From NCBI GenBank assembly GCA_037954665.1, contig JBBMOL010000282.1, positions 62,001-126,000 of the forward strand: a stretch of 64,000 nucleotides of DNA. Direction: 5' to 3'. Below are positions 20,768 through 31,436 of this stretch, piece by piece (the stretch's first letter is position 1; each line of letters opens with the position of its first letter). The notes beneath the pieces are model-generated. The model saw only the letters and a program-made list of their open reading frames with translations, made no database searches and had not been told where the DNA came from. Made by a program: the position numbers and the translations under genes. The stretch comes from Laguncularia racemosa. Taxonomy: Eukaryota; Streptophyta; Magnoliopsida; Myrtales; Combretaceae.

Positions 20768-21886
20768 TCTTGTTGAGAGAAGGGAATTAGTTGTATTCAA
20801 TTTCGTGGAAGTGATCATTAATTAGGATTGATCAAGTGAAAACCGCAATTGTGTTGTTGTTGTTGTTTGAGATTGCGAAATTACTTTGGATTGGGATTTG
20901 ATTTGCTGATTGTTGGAGTTGGTTTGGGAAGGTTATTATATCACTTTGTGGACACTAATTCACGTGGAAGAGCAGAAGTACAAAGTGAAGTTTACTTTAG
21001 CAATTTTTTTAAATTGTAAAACTTACCAATTGTTGCCGTGAAGTAGCTTGTGGCGTGAGGAGTTGTGTTGTTTGTTGTCTTTGAATTCCATTGTGTAATT
21101 CTGAATTGGTGAAGTACAATTTGCAGATTACATTAAGTTTGATTAGTAAGGAATTATTTGAATTCAAATCATATGCAATTAAGTTGTGGGAGTTAATGAT
21201 TGCTTTTTGAATTTGAATTCATTGTTACCAATTGAGGAAAGCTTGCAATAAGTGAAGTTATTTAAATTTCAAATTGAAAGTTGCTGCCTATAGTGGGATT
21301 CGGAATTCATTTTTGGAAGGCTACTTATTAATCTTCTGTCTTCATTATTTGCCATGGAAGTTGAAGACTACTTGTAATCAATATTCACCTTGTTGTTGCC
21401 GTGGAAGTGATACATCTTAATTGTTGTTGTTGTTTGTGTTGTTGCCGTGAAGTTATTGGAGGAGTGAGTGCACCGTGATTGAGGGCGTGTGTGGTGGTGT
21501 AAATTTGTGGATTTATGTGGATTAAAGGTGCTGCACATCAAGATCAATTGTAGGTGTGAAACCGTGGCAAGAAAGGAAAATTGAAGTAGTATAATTTGAA
21601 TTCAAAAACAAACATTAAAGTGTGAAAGTAATTGAACTTATTACTTCAACACTTGTGAGTTGAATTTAATTTCTTAACTACTTTGAAGTATTTATTTGTG
21701 CCTCACTTAGTCTAATATACTTCAAGTGATAAGTAGTATTTATTGCATTGGTGACTTGTTGCACCGTGAGTGTACAAGTGTGTGTGTGGTTATCCAAACT
21801 TGTTATTGTGACGTGGTGAAGTGAAGGGAATGTGCTACAAATTATTTGAGATTACATTTGTACTTAGATAAATCGCATCCACAAAC
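20768..21886 (+). other. Leader of RE-5
   Basis: A 1.1 kb untranslated region between primer site and ATG. It contains several copies of TTGCCGTGAAGT or TTGCCGTGGAAGT (21033, 21396, 21442) and weaker variants. No ORF of note. Confidence 0.6.
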
Positions 21887-23005
21887 ATGTCATATGATAG
21901 TGTGAATGGGTACATTGGCAATGAGGCCAATAACCAAGTGGGTAGCAGACCAAGTCGTCGAAATACAAATGGAAGAACTCTGGATGAACAACTTCAGGAC
22001 CTTACCAAAATTGTTGCTACATTAGCAACAAGGATTGATAGGATGACATTGCCACCACCACCTGTGGTAAACCTTCAGGCGCCACCTAGAGTAAAGGGAG
22101 ATTATCATGCTCTTAGGGAAGATAGAGATGATAATTTTGGGCTTAATCCATACTCGGATAGGGAATTTAGACTACCTCGAGGATCAGAGTGTGCGAAGCT
22201 ACAGATGCCTTCATTTGATAGTAGGGGTTCCGCAGATGATTACCTAGACTAGGAAGACCAAATTATGCAGACTCAAGTATGCCAACCTTCAAAGGTTCTT
22301 GAGGGCTCTAGTGACACAAGCCAACCCTTAGAGCATAAAATTTGTCAGACACTGATGTGCCAACCTTTAGAGGATCCTGATGATCATAGTCAAACGAGCA
22401 GACCACCGAAGAGCCAGACTATTCAGAGACAGTTATGTTCACCTTCAGAGGTTTTAGAGGGTAATGAGCAGTTGGGCCAACCATTAGAAGACCATGATGA
22501 TCAGCAACATACAGATAAGTTAGAAAAAGAGGAAACAGTTTCAGTGGAACAGGTTGATACAGGGGTAACTTTAGTGGATAATGGGTCATTATTTGTGTTG
22601 TAGAAGAGATACATCCTGGAAATGGAGGAGAGAAGACAATCACCACCTATAGTATTTCAGATATTGGGATTCTGCAGAGATATTTCTTCAGGTGACTTGC
22701 TAGGAGGAAACAAAGTCTCTACTGCATTTGATCTACTAGATTTGAGGACAAAAATTTTTGAGGCCCGAGGAGATGATAGGAATAAAAATCCGACAAAACC
22801 TATCATTAGGGCAAGAACTAAAGGATTTCAAATCTTGGCGTTGAGGGCCCATTTTGAGCAGATCGACCCCGGAATTATTTATATATTAACCTCTTTTCTA
22901 TTATTCTTGTATTGTGTTTTCCAACAGGCACACTTATCATATTCTATAGGGCAATGGACGAACTCCCTCAGACTCGGATTGTGGGTTATCCATGGACCGA
23001 CCTGA
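21887..23005 (+). pseudogene. Single ORF of RE-5: gag N-terminus, Cys-Gln-Pro repeats, pol tail
   Basis: ATG 21887 gives MSYDSVNGYIGNEANN, homologous to the gag start of RE-2. At the capsid WED motif the Trp codon is a TAG (22250), and the sequence changes to a Ser/Gln/Glu-rich stretch with loose repeats of CQPSKVLEG or CQPLEDPDD (22265-22600). After a TAG at 22601 comes SPPIVFQILGF and then DLLDLRTKIFEARGDD, which matches the tail of RE-2, crosses the polypurine tract (about 22761-22773) and enters the 3' LTR as RNKNPTKPIIRARTKGFQ. All parts share one frame. Most of gag, protease, RT and integrase are missing. The repeat stretch matches nothing I recognise. Confidence 0.8.
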
Positions 23006-23808
23006 ACCAGCGATGAGTTAGGCTGATGGATCCTATAGAAGACCGGCATCTTGAAGACCATTTCTTTTATATATTTACACTTTTATGAACTATTTTGGTT
23101 GCATTTTGGTTTTGGGACACTTTTATTTCTTTGTAACTTTCATTTAGGGTTAGCCACCTTAAAAGTGATAAACTTGTAATTTTGAGCACTTTTTAACCCT
23201 AGGAGTAGCAAGTATAAATACTTGCTTAAGAGAGGGTTTGAGGAGGCTTATTTTGCAGAACAAACACTTCACATTTCATGAGAGGGCTTAGGGTTTTCCT
23301 AATTCCAAATTCTCTTATCAATTTCAATCCCAAGAAGTTGAAATTGTGGCGAGTGCAACAAGGAGAAATCGTGAGTAATATCGATTCATCTTTGTTGTTG
23401 TTCATTTCTTCTCTAGTGAGTCATATCTAGGGTTGATTTGGATGTTCTTGAACTTGTTTTAATTCCAAATTCGTGATCAATAGCTTGTTATAGGATTGAT
23501 TATGTTGATATATGATAACATTCTCTTTATTGTGGCGTGAATTGGATAGTTGAAGGAAGGGTTGGAATTTGCGGTTTGACCCATTTGATTTCTTGATTTG
23601 ATTCACGTGGTTTCAATTCTAATTGTTATTATTTGATGAAGATTACTTGTTTGGATTGATAATAGCAATTAAAGCTCTTTGGATTTCATTCCATTACCTT
23701 AGGATTTCCGCATTTACCTAGTCAAGTGGACCGGTTTTGTGTTTTGTGAATTAAGGTATTTTCCTTGATTCTTTTGATTGTGCTTAAGCTTGGAATTTAG
23801 GCACATCA
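22774..23808 (+). repeat. 3' LTR of RE-5
   Basis: 1035 bp, TGATAGGAAT to GGCACATCA. It shows the uninterrupted target of RE-6 at about 23507-23517. The TATA hairpin is at 23207-23226. Confidence 0.95.
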
Positions 23809-23914
23809 GTATGATGGGGAGGATATACAGGAATTATAGAAAGATATAAAGAATATGTATTAAAGGTTGTTTCGAGAATCAACTTTTAAGGAAATTTTTT
23901 TTTGTAAAGGTGGA

Positions 23915-25209
23915 TGTAAAATATTGGGAAAAAATTTAATAAAAAATAAACTTTTATTAGACAAGACATTAAAATAATAATATGCTTATGAGGAGGGCAT
24001 TGTGGAGAGACAAGGGGATTAGATGGGAAAAGTTTGGGTGGATAGGGAGAAGAAAAGATTCGAACCATGGGTACATGGCTAAGTACATAGGTATATACCT
24101 ACCCATGTTAAGATACACAATCAAGTACATGACTGTGTATTTGAATATGTTGAGAGACCTTTTCGTACAAAAAGGCACACGACCATGTACATAGTCGTGT
24201 TCCTACCCACACTCTTCCACACGATCATGTCATGGCCATGTTGAGAAATCTTTATGACATGTTTCTTTCTTCCCTTTTCTTGGTTTTTCTTCAACTTTAA
24301 ACTAGTTTAATCTAAAATAATGTAATGAGGGGGGAATAATCGAATAGTCCATAGTTTAGCAAAACCAAACGATCTAAGGTGAAGTAGTAGGATAGTACTA
24401 AAATTGGTCTACTTTTATTACATGACATGCTTTAATAGAGTTGATAGTTGCAAATAGGCTAAAACTGAAATTGTTTCTCTATGTACGTGTTTACCATATT
24501 TACTGCTTGTGGTTGTTAATTGAAAATTCAATTTGAATGTATGTGTTGTAGATTCCTAGGAGGCACCTTGATGATCGATATATGATATTATCCCTAGTGG
24601 AGTCCTATATCGAAATGATTTAGAATAGATTTTAAGGGTATTGGAGCCGATAGTGTTAGTTCCCAATACTATTTAGAAAGTTAGGGTTAAGAGTAATAGT
24701 TACCAACCTAAGGTCTATATATTATACATGGTGTAGTAGGATCATGAGTACCCATTGATGGTTGCTTGTTTAAACAAAGATAATAAATAAATTGATTATA
24801 ATATTACGATTGCATTCCTATGTGTGTATATGTTGTAAATTAGATAATACGTGCATGTGCTCATGTTAATCACGTATTGGACTTAAGCCTACACCTTATT
24901 TTTTTTCAACTACAGGACTTTAGTAGTAGGCTCAATATTAGTGCATTGAGAAAAAAATAAAATAGGTTGTTATAAGTTTGCTTTGATTAAATTAGGTTAG
25001 ATTTTAATTTATCTAAAAAATTTTAGAGTTATATATATTATCAAATAAATAGAAGATATTTTACTGTGATATTTGAGAAATTTATGAGTTATTTATACTG
25101 TAAAGACATAAAAATACCTGTAGTTTTAGACAGATTAAGAGTTTTAGCGTATCATTATTTAGTAATGACACATAATGAGTTGTGACATCTTGAGTTTTGG
25201 AGTGTTATA
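23915..25209 (+). repeat. 3' LTR of RE-3
   Basis: 1295 bp. It lacks about 430 bp of the 5' LTR between two TTTGG stretches (compare 3890 and 11083). It contains degenerate CACGACCATGTAC motifs at 24070-24240. It is followed by TSD GGTGA. Confidence 0.85.
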
Positions 25210-25214
25210 GGTGA

Positions 25215-26330
25215 TTCTTTTTAGTAAAAGGTGCTATGAAAAAAATTTGGTAATTTTAAGAGAAAAAACTAAATAGTTATATATTTTCAAGTGTATTTAC
25301 AGATTTATTCTAAAATAGTAATAATATAATAATTATGCTAATTTACTTCATGGCCACCATGACTTGTGTTACACCATTCCCCCCATAGGTGCCAACAAGG
25401 GAAAAGATAAAAGTGAAGAGTATTATTATTATAATTACTCAATTTTCATCCTTTACGTCACTTTTGGATAATTTTTAATGGTTTGGTTTGATCTTGAGTG
25501 ACTTTTAGGTGAAATCTTGTCTTGGTTCATAATTTGTTAATATCTAATAATTAAGTTTAAGTGTAATGGGACATTGTATTATACAATGAATCACAATTCT
25601 TTACTTTTCGGATAATTAAGCTTTAACCTTTTAAACTTAAATCCATAACTAAAATTGAGTGTAAATTAACTTATTTTTAAGATTAAAGTTTACGAGCCAT
25701 TTTGTCCAACTTTTGGAACGTTGACCTAAACTTTGACTTAAATTGCATTTTTTTTTTTTTGCTAGGTAGTAAAAGCAATAAATGCAATTTCCTTAGGATA
25801 TATACTCAATAAATTGTATATTTTTAGAAAATGGAGTGCACGAGATCATTTGACGTAGGTTTAGTTCGACTCTTAAATCTTTATTTGTATCTATTCAGGG
25901 TGTAACGTATTACGTATTAGCCAAGTGCTGAACAAGCAATAGATGAAGGTGACAATGTTGACAAGAGGCTTCTGACCGAGGGGAGAGTTAGGATAGGTAT
26001 GAGACTAAATGCGAGGCGAGAGGCGAGATGCGAGATTGAAAGAGACGAAAGACTAAAAGGGAGGCGATAAACGAGACCAAAAGAGATGCAAGCTGTGAGA
26101 CTAAAAAGAGAGGAAGAAGTTATATCATTAGTATTTAAGTATAACAGGGTGCGCTTGCAATTGAGTTGATATATATATATGGGGATCGGTTCAGTTTATA
26201 TGGTTTGATTGATTCCTATAGTTGAACCAAAATGTGGATGGACTTAAATTGAAAAAAAAAAACTGAGCTTTTAATTTGATTCAATTCAATACACTATTTA
26301 GTAATTATATATGAAACATTTGTGATATGA
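25215..26330. other. Flanking DNA, no gene seen
   Basis: AT-rich DNA continuous with 3797 before RE-3 inserted. It holds a purine-rich stretch at about 25975-26120 with short GCGAG-type repeats and a TA run at 26170. I see no ORF, splice pattern or RNA gene. Confidence 0.5.
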
Positions 26331-26339
26331 GATGTTGAT

Positions 26340-26746
26340 TGCTCTTACTATCTAGACATAGTCATAGGCTTAGTGAAATTCAACCTGTAAAATGAGTAAA
26401 CGTAAACTATTGGAACACCAAAGATATCTCCAATGCTTGGATTTTGACACTCAAGTGAGGCAATTAAGCGGGGGGGGGGGGGGGGGGGGGTTGGTTGCTA
26501 TGGTATCTTATCTGAATGAAGAGATCTCCTTTTATAGTGTTGGAAAGACATCCTATTTTAGTTAAGTAAATATTTCCTAAAGATGTCTTAATTATAATAG
26601 GAAATACTCACTTGGGGCGTATTCTTCAAACATCTAAATTACTATCCTAATTTATCCTAACCCATTCTGAACACTTTCCTATTATGTGGTTGAGTTGAAA
26701 AAAAACAATGAGCCCTAGGGCCTTAAGTCAATATAGGCATATAACA
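26340..26746 (-). repeat. Probable 3' LTR of RE-7
   Basis: On the element strand it begins TGTTATATGC at 26746 right after a G-rich polypurine tract. A TATAAAAGG box lies at about 26530-26538, and a GCATTGGAG-type block as seen near the end of Tat LTRs at about 26430. A run of 21 G (26470-26490, C on the element strand) lies between them. The lower edge is a guess. Confidence 0.5.
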
Positions 26747-26762
26747 CTTGCCCCACCCCACT
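26747..26762 (-). other. Polypurine tract of RE-7
   Basis: AGTGGGGTGGGGCAAG on the element strand, directly before the TGTTATAT LTR start; it would prime plus-strand synthesis. Confidence 0.6.
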
Positions 26763-27823
26763 CTCATTGGTGTTACAAAACTAATGAGAGTAAAGGTGAG
26801 ACTTTGTTTATTTACTGAGGTGATGGCCTAGACATGCTGACTAAGCCTATGTCGAACTAAGGAGGACCAATCTGACTTGGAGAAGGGGTTAACCAATCTC
26901 GGCGTTCCAAGGACTTGTATCAAAGCATCCATCGTGCCACAAAATGCCTCGTATATGCTAATGGAGATGAGAATTGGTGATCTAAGCTATAGTAATATCA
27001 TAAAACTAGGTAGCATCGGTCAAATTGCAATGGATAGCTTCCTTATTCCAAATACTAATTCCAAGCTTCGAGAAAGGTGGAAAGGCTTACTATGCATGCA
27101 TTCGTCTTTTCATCTATCATTTTCAAATTCTACCTACATACGTAAGTCTACACATTAAATCCAATAAGACCATCTTAGAAAATGCACATATCCTTTGCAA
27201 CTACCTATATGAGGCATTAAACTATCCATTTCCATATTTTTTCGCATTCTTAACTCTTAGTTTCTCATCACATTCCTGGGCATTCTCAAATTTATTTTGA
27301 CCTTATTCCGCATCCTTTCAATTCCTTCACGAAATAAACACTTTAGGTATGTTGAGTTCTTCCCATACCCTTTCAAGCTTTGTTCAAAGGATCGTCTCTA
27401 ATGCAATAGACCATGAGGTAGGGTCCTCCAGTTGACTCCACACACCAACAGCAATGGAGAAAGAAGTAGAAAATGAAATCCTTAGGTCATTTGACGAAGA
27501 GTGCAGTGATGAAACTCATGGAGAGTTGGTCTATGATATTTATCCTGATGATAGAGAGGACCGGAAACCAATTTAACTAAGCTACAACAAACCATGATCA
27601 TTAGGGGTAGAACCAACTAGAGTGAAGAGTTTACCTATGAAACTGACACGGATGTGATTGCTTCATACTACATGCTGCTCTCAAGAGGTTAGGTTATTCA
27701 ACCTACATGTAAGGACGAGCATGTTGTTTTAATGTCAAACAAATGATTTTACATTTACCAAAGGTTTCTTGAGTTAGGGTTATAGTTGCCCTTCAATGAG
27801 TTTCAAAAGGAAATCTTCAATTA

Positions 27824-29368
27824 TGATGTGCTCAAAAACCAAGATTAAGCACATACAAAAACCAATTTGAAAGATAAACAAACAATGTCAATCAAACTAG
27901 TCTCATTCACATGAACAATGGTGTCAATTTCCAATAAATGTAACCAATTCTTCAATTATGATGTGTTTGAATCTTAAATCCAAATATGATATAGCTCTGA
28001 TACCAAAATATGATGTGCCTAATTCCACTTAAGCATAATCAAAAGAATCAAGGAAAAACACCTTAATTCACAAAACACAAACCGGTTCAATTAAGGGTGA
28101 TTTCACGTGAAGATTTGATGGAAAAATGATGATCAAATGATATAATTGTAATCTCTAATGATAATTTAACCAAATAACCACAATAAGGCTTGAGAATCAC
28201 GTGGAAATCGGATCAAAATGAAGCAACATGAACCGTGAATTCCACTTCCCCTTTCAATACCAAATTAACGTCACAATGCACTAAAAATGATAGAGAATTC
28301 AATAACTAAAAGAACAATCAATCTTACAAGATTGATGTCCACGAATTACAATAACCAATAAGTCCAAGAAAGATTCAAATCTATTCTAGATATGACTCAC
28401 TAGAGAAGAAATGAACAACAACAAAGATGAATCGATATTACTCACGATTTCTCCTTGTTGCACTCGCCACAATTCCAACTTCTTGGGATTGAAATTGATA
28501 AGAGAATTTTGGAATTAGGAAACCCTAAGCCCTCACGAAAATGTGAAGTGTTTTTCTGCAAAATTAAGCCTCAATTTGACAAAGAAAACTGTAAAGTAAG
28601 ATTCCTTTTCCAATAATGAAGAACACGTTATCAAGGAAATCCTTAAAGATGAATCGGATCAATTTGATAATTCCTTCAAATAAGCATAAGAATTCATGAA
28701 TAACAACAAGTAATTCTGACCAAGAACTATCTCAAATCAACCCTAGATACAACACACTAGAGAAGAAAAGAAATTACAACAAAATGAAATTGATATAACT
28801 CACAATTTCAAGAAGTTGCACTCGCTACAATTTCAAGTCTTGGAATTGAAATTGATAAGAGTTGGAACCAAGGTATGAACCCTAATTCACACGTGAAAAG
28901 AGGTGTATATTCTGCAAAAAAAATAAGCTCCCTAAACCCTCTCTTAAGCAAGTATTTATACTTGCTACTTCTAGGGTTAAAAAAGTGCTCAAAATTACAA
29001 GTTTGCCACTTTTAAGGTAGCTAACCCTAAATGAAAGTTACATGGAAATAAAAGTGTCCCAAAACCAAAATACAACCAAAATAGTTCAATAAACATTTAC
29101 AAGATACAAAATAACATAAATCTTCATGATCCAATGCCTCATAATAGAGAACAATCGCAGCGGGCCTTTGATTGTTACCTAGAAAAATGTCCTGTCTCCA
29201 ACTGAAGTTGTAGGACATTTTGGCATCCCATGGAGATATATAATTGTACCTGTAAGATTATTCTCAAAGTTTATTAGAAATAAAGACATAAGATAAAAGA
29301 TGAGCAATTTGGTCAATCGTCCAGATTGGGTTCTGAAAAGGTTAACAGTGCCTGAATTTTTCCCATCA
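27824..29368 (-). mobile_element. RE-8: LTR unit with internal primer site and chimeric LTR
   Basis: TSD AATTA at 27819-27823 and 29369-29373. From the 5' end on minus: an LTR-like block 29368-28011 starting TGATGGGAAA and ending GGCACATCA, a primer site (27994-28005), about 130 bp, then a second LTR-end-like stretch finishing GAGCACATCA at 27824. The block is chimeric: 29368-28569 is RE-2 type, 28568-28011 is RE-5 type, joined at GAGGCTT. RE-14 has the same overall plan. Confidence 0.85.
27994..28005 (-). other. Primer-site sequence inside RE-8
   Basis: GCTCTGATACCA on plus (TGGTATCAGAGC on the element strand), 5 bp after an LTR end. Confidence 0.85.
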
Positions 29369-30459
29369 AATTATCACTACATCAACCCATGCTAACTTAT
29401 GCCAAATGCCTATACTCTACTGGCAGCATTCAAGAGCCTTTGCGAGCCGTATGGTGTCAAAATCACTCCTCAACTATTCCACTTTTTTCATGGAGTAAAA
29501 AGACTCAGTCTATCTCAAAGGTGGTTTTATTCATCCAACCGACCTTAGGTGAAGTTAATGGATAAGTTGATTTCCTCTATACATGATTGGAAGGAAAAAT
29601 TCATGGTCATTGAGACATTTGAGGTACTAAGCTTCTAAGTTCACTAGGTGAACTTAATACGAACCAAGTCGATCAAGCTAGTGGCTTTCGATAAACACCA
29701 TTCCAAGATCCTTTTACAAGCTCTCGAGGAGAATGGTAGGCCATTCAATAGCCTTAGCTTGATGTGGGCATTCCAAAGTATCGATATGGAAACACCCAAA
29801 GGTTTAGACATCAGAGCCAATAATTGTGGGGACATCAAAGAGGATTAGAGTGAAGGTAAGGGTTAGCATCCGGGGTGCAGTTGGCTTGGAGGCGAATTCG
29901 TGGACTGTAGCTTTGAGACTTATCCTTTATAAGAATTTCATGGTAAGTGTTTTATTTAGTTTTTATTAATAGTGAGTTTTTCTTGCAAAGATGGCACCAC
30001 TCTACTATGCTTGTTTATTAAAACTTATTGCTCACTAAGCTAGGTGCAGTAGGATGGAATTCTAGGGGGAGAAAAAGGGGCGAGGTAGTAGCTCCCCCAA
30101 CTAAGAGGCCCTTAATGGGTTGGATCACCATAAGAAGCATAGAACTTACTCATCCATTTGGTCCTACCCCTACCGTAGTCGAGAGGAGGGAGAAGTCCCT
30201 AGTTGGTGATTCAAGGAGGTCACACTAAGCCCCGAATAGAAGCAAAGTGGCTACTCTGAAGTGCAACCATTTGAGAGAAGTGATCTCCATTCTTGACGAC
30301 ATGGAGGCTAGGTCTATCGCCTCTAGAGTAACTACAGATGCTACGATGGAGCATAGGTAAATGTGTTGTCATGACATCCAGCTAGTGTAGGAAGAACACC
30401 AAGGGAGCAACAATCCTCCAAGGGCCTTCAACTCCCCTAAATTTGGTGTCTTGCTATCT

Positions 30460-31431
30460 TGATGTGCCTAACACACTTAAAAGAACATTCAAAAGACTTA
30501 AGAAAGGCTATCTCAAGTCAAGGCAAAATCGGATCCACAAAGGGCACTTTTCAAATGAACACTAATGATGAAATGATGAAATTCAAACCCCTAATGATAT
30601 AATTAGAATACCACTTTAATTTCATGTAATCCACGCAAATAAAACCTCAATTTGACAAAGAGAAACCGTAACAAAATAATCCCTTTTCCAATAGTGAAGA
30701 ACACGTTTTCAAGGGAAATCCTCAAAGATGAATCGGATCAATTTGATAATTCCTTCAAATAAGTACAAGAATTCGTGAATAACAACAAGTAATTCTGACC
30801 AAGAACTATCTCAATTCAACCCTAGATATGACACACTAGAGAAGAAAAGAAATCACAACAAAATGAAATTGATATAACTCACAATTTCAACTCTTGGGAT
30901 TGAAATTGATAAGAGTTTGGAACCAAGGTATGAACCCTAATTATCACGTGAAAAGAGGTGTATAATCTGCAAAATGATCAACCCCCAAACCCTCTCTTAA
31001 GCAAGTATTTATACTTGCTACTCCTAGGGTTAAAAAGTGCTCAAAATTACAAGTTTATCACTTTTAAGGTGGCTAACCCTAAATGAAAGTTACAAAGAAA
31101 TAAAAGTGTCCCAAAACCAATATACGACCAAAATAGTTCATAAAAGAGTAAATATATAAAGAAATGGTCCTTCATGATGCCGGTCTTCAAGAAGCTTTTG
31201 AATCAGGTTCAGTTGACAACCCTGATTCACTCAGTAATAAGGGTGTTTTTTGCATCCTGTAAGACTGACAAATGAACCTACTGAAATGCATCAAAATTAT
31301 AATGCAAAGATGTAGAAAGTGAGTTAGACTTCTCAAGGTTAGGTTTCTCTAGCAAAACCCTCATAACTAGATTCTGGAGACCCTTAGCTCGGGCCCTGGT
31401 GATAGGTCTTGGAAAAGTCTGATTCCTATCA
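30460..31431 (-). mobile_element. RE-9: solo LTR of the RE-2/RE-5 family
   Basis: 972 bp with TSD TATCT at 30455-30459 and 31432-31436 and no primer site or interior. On the element strand it starts TGATAGGAATCAGA and ends GGCACATCA. Its first about 70 bp still translate as a pol tail (RPITRARAKGLQ), closer to the canonical form than in RE-5. The TATA hairpin is at 31000-31019. It arose by LTR-LTR recombination. Confidence 0.93.
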
Positions 31432-31436
31432 TATCT

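Larger units (their letters stand above)
14482..23808 (+). mobile_element. RE-5: Ty3/gypsy non-autonomous derivative, split by RE-6
   Basis: The LTRs are both 1035 bp once RE-6 is removed: 14482-15220 plus 20455-20750, and 22774-23808. TSD is GTATG at 14477-14481 and 23809-23813. The primer site is at 20756-20767. The interior is only about 2 kb: a 1.1 kb leader and one broken ORF with the gag N-terminus and the pol tail. It inserted into the interior of RE-3. Confidence 0.92.
3803..25209 (+). mobile_element. RE-3: large non-coding LTR retrotransposon hosting RE-4, RE-5, RE-6
   Basis: The 5' LTR begins TGTAAAATAT at 3803 and ends GGGCATTACA at 12311. The 3' LTR runs 23915-25209 and ends TGTTATA (the final CA has become TA). 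A TSD of GGTGA is present at 3798-3802 and 25210-25214. With RE-4 (4180-10962) and RE-5 (14482-23813) removed, the element is about 5.3 kb. Its interior (12312-14476 plus 23814-23914) has a primer site but no recognisable gag or pol, so it is a non-autonomous element of the LARD kind. Confidence 0.85.

Noticed and set aside
25975..26120. GCGAG-rich stretch as minisatellite or gene
   Set aside because: Units are too irregular in length and order to be called a tandem array, and no ORF spans it.
26470..26490. G run as telomere or switch-like sequence
   Set aside because: A plain mononucleotide run, no TTTAGGG units; it fits the variable R-U5 region of an LTR.
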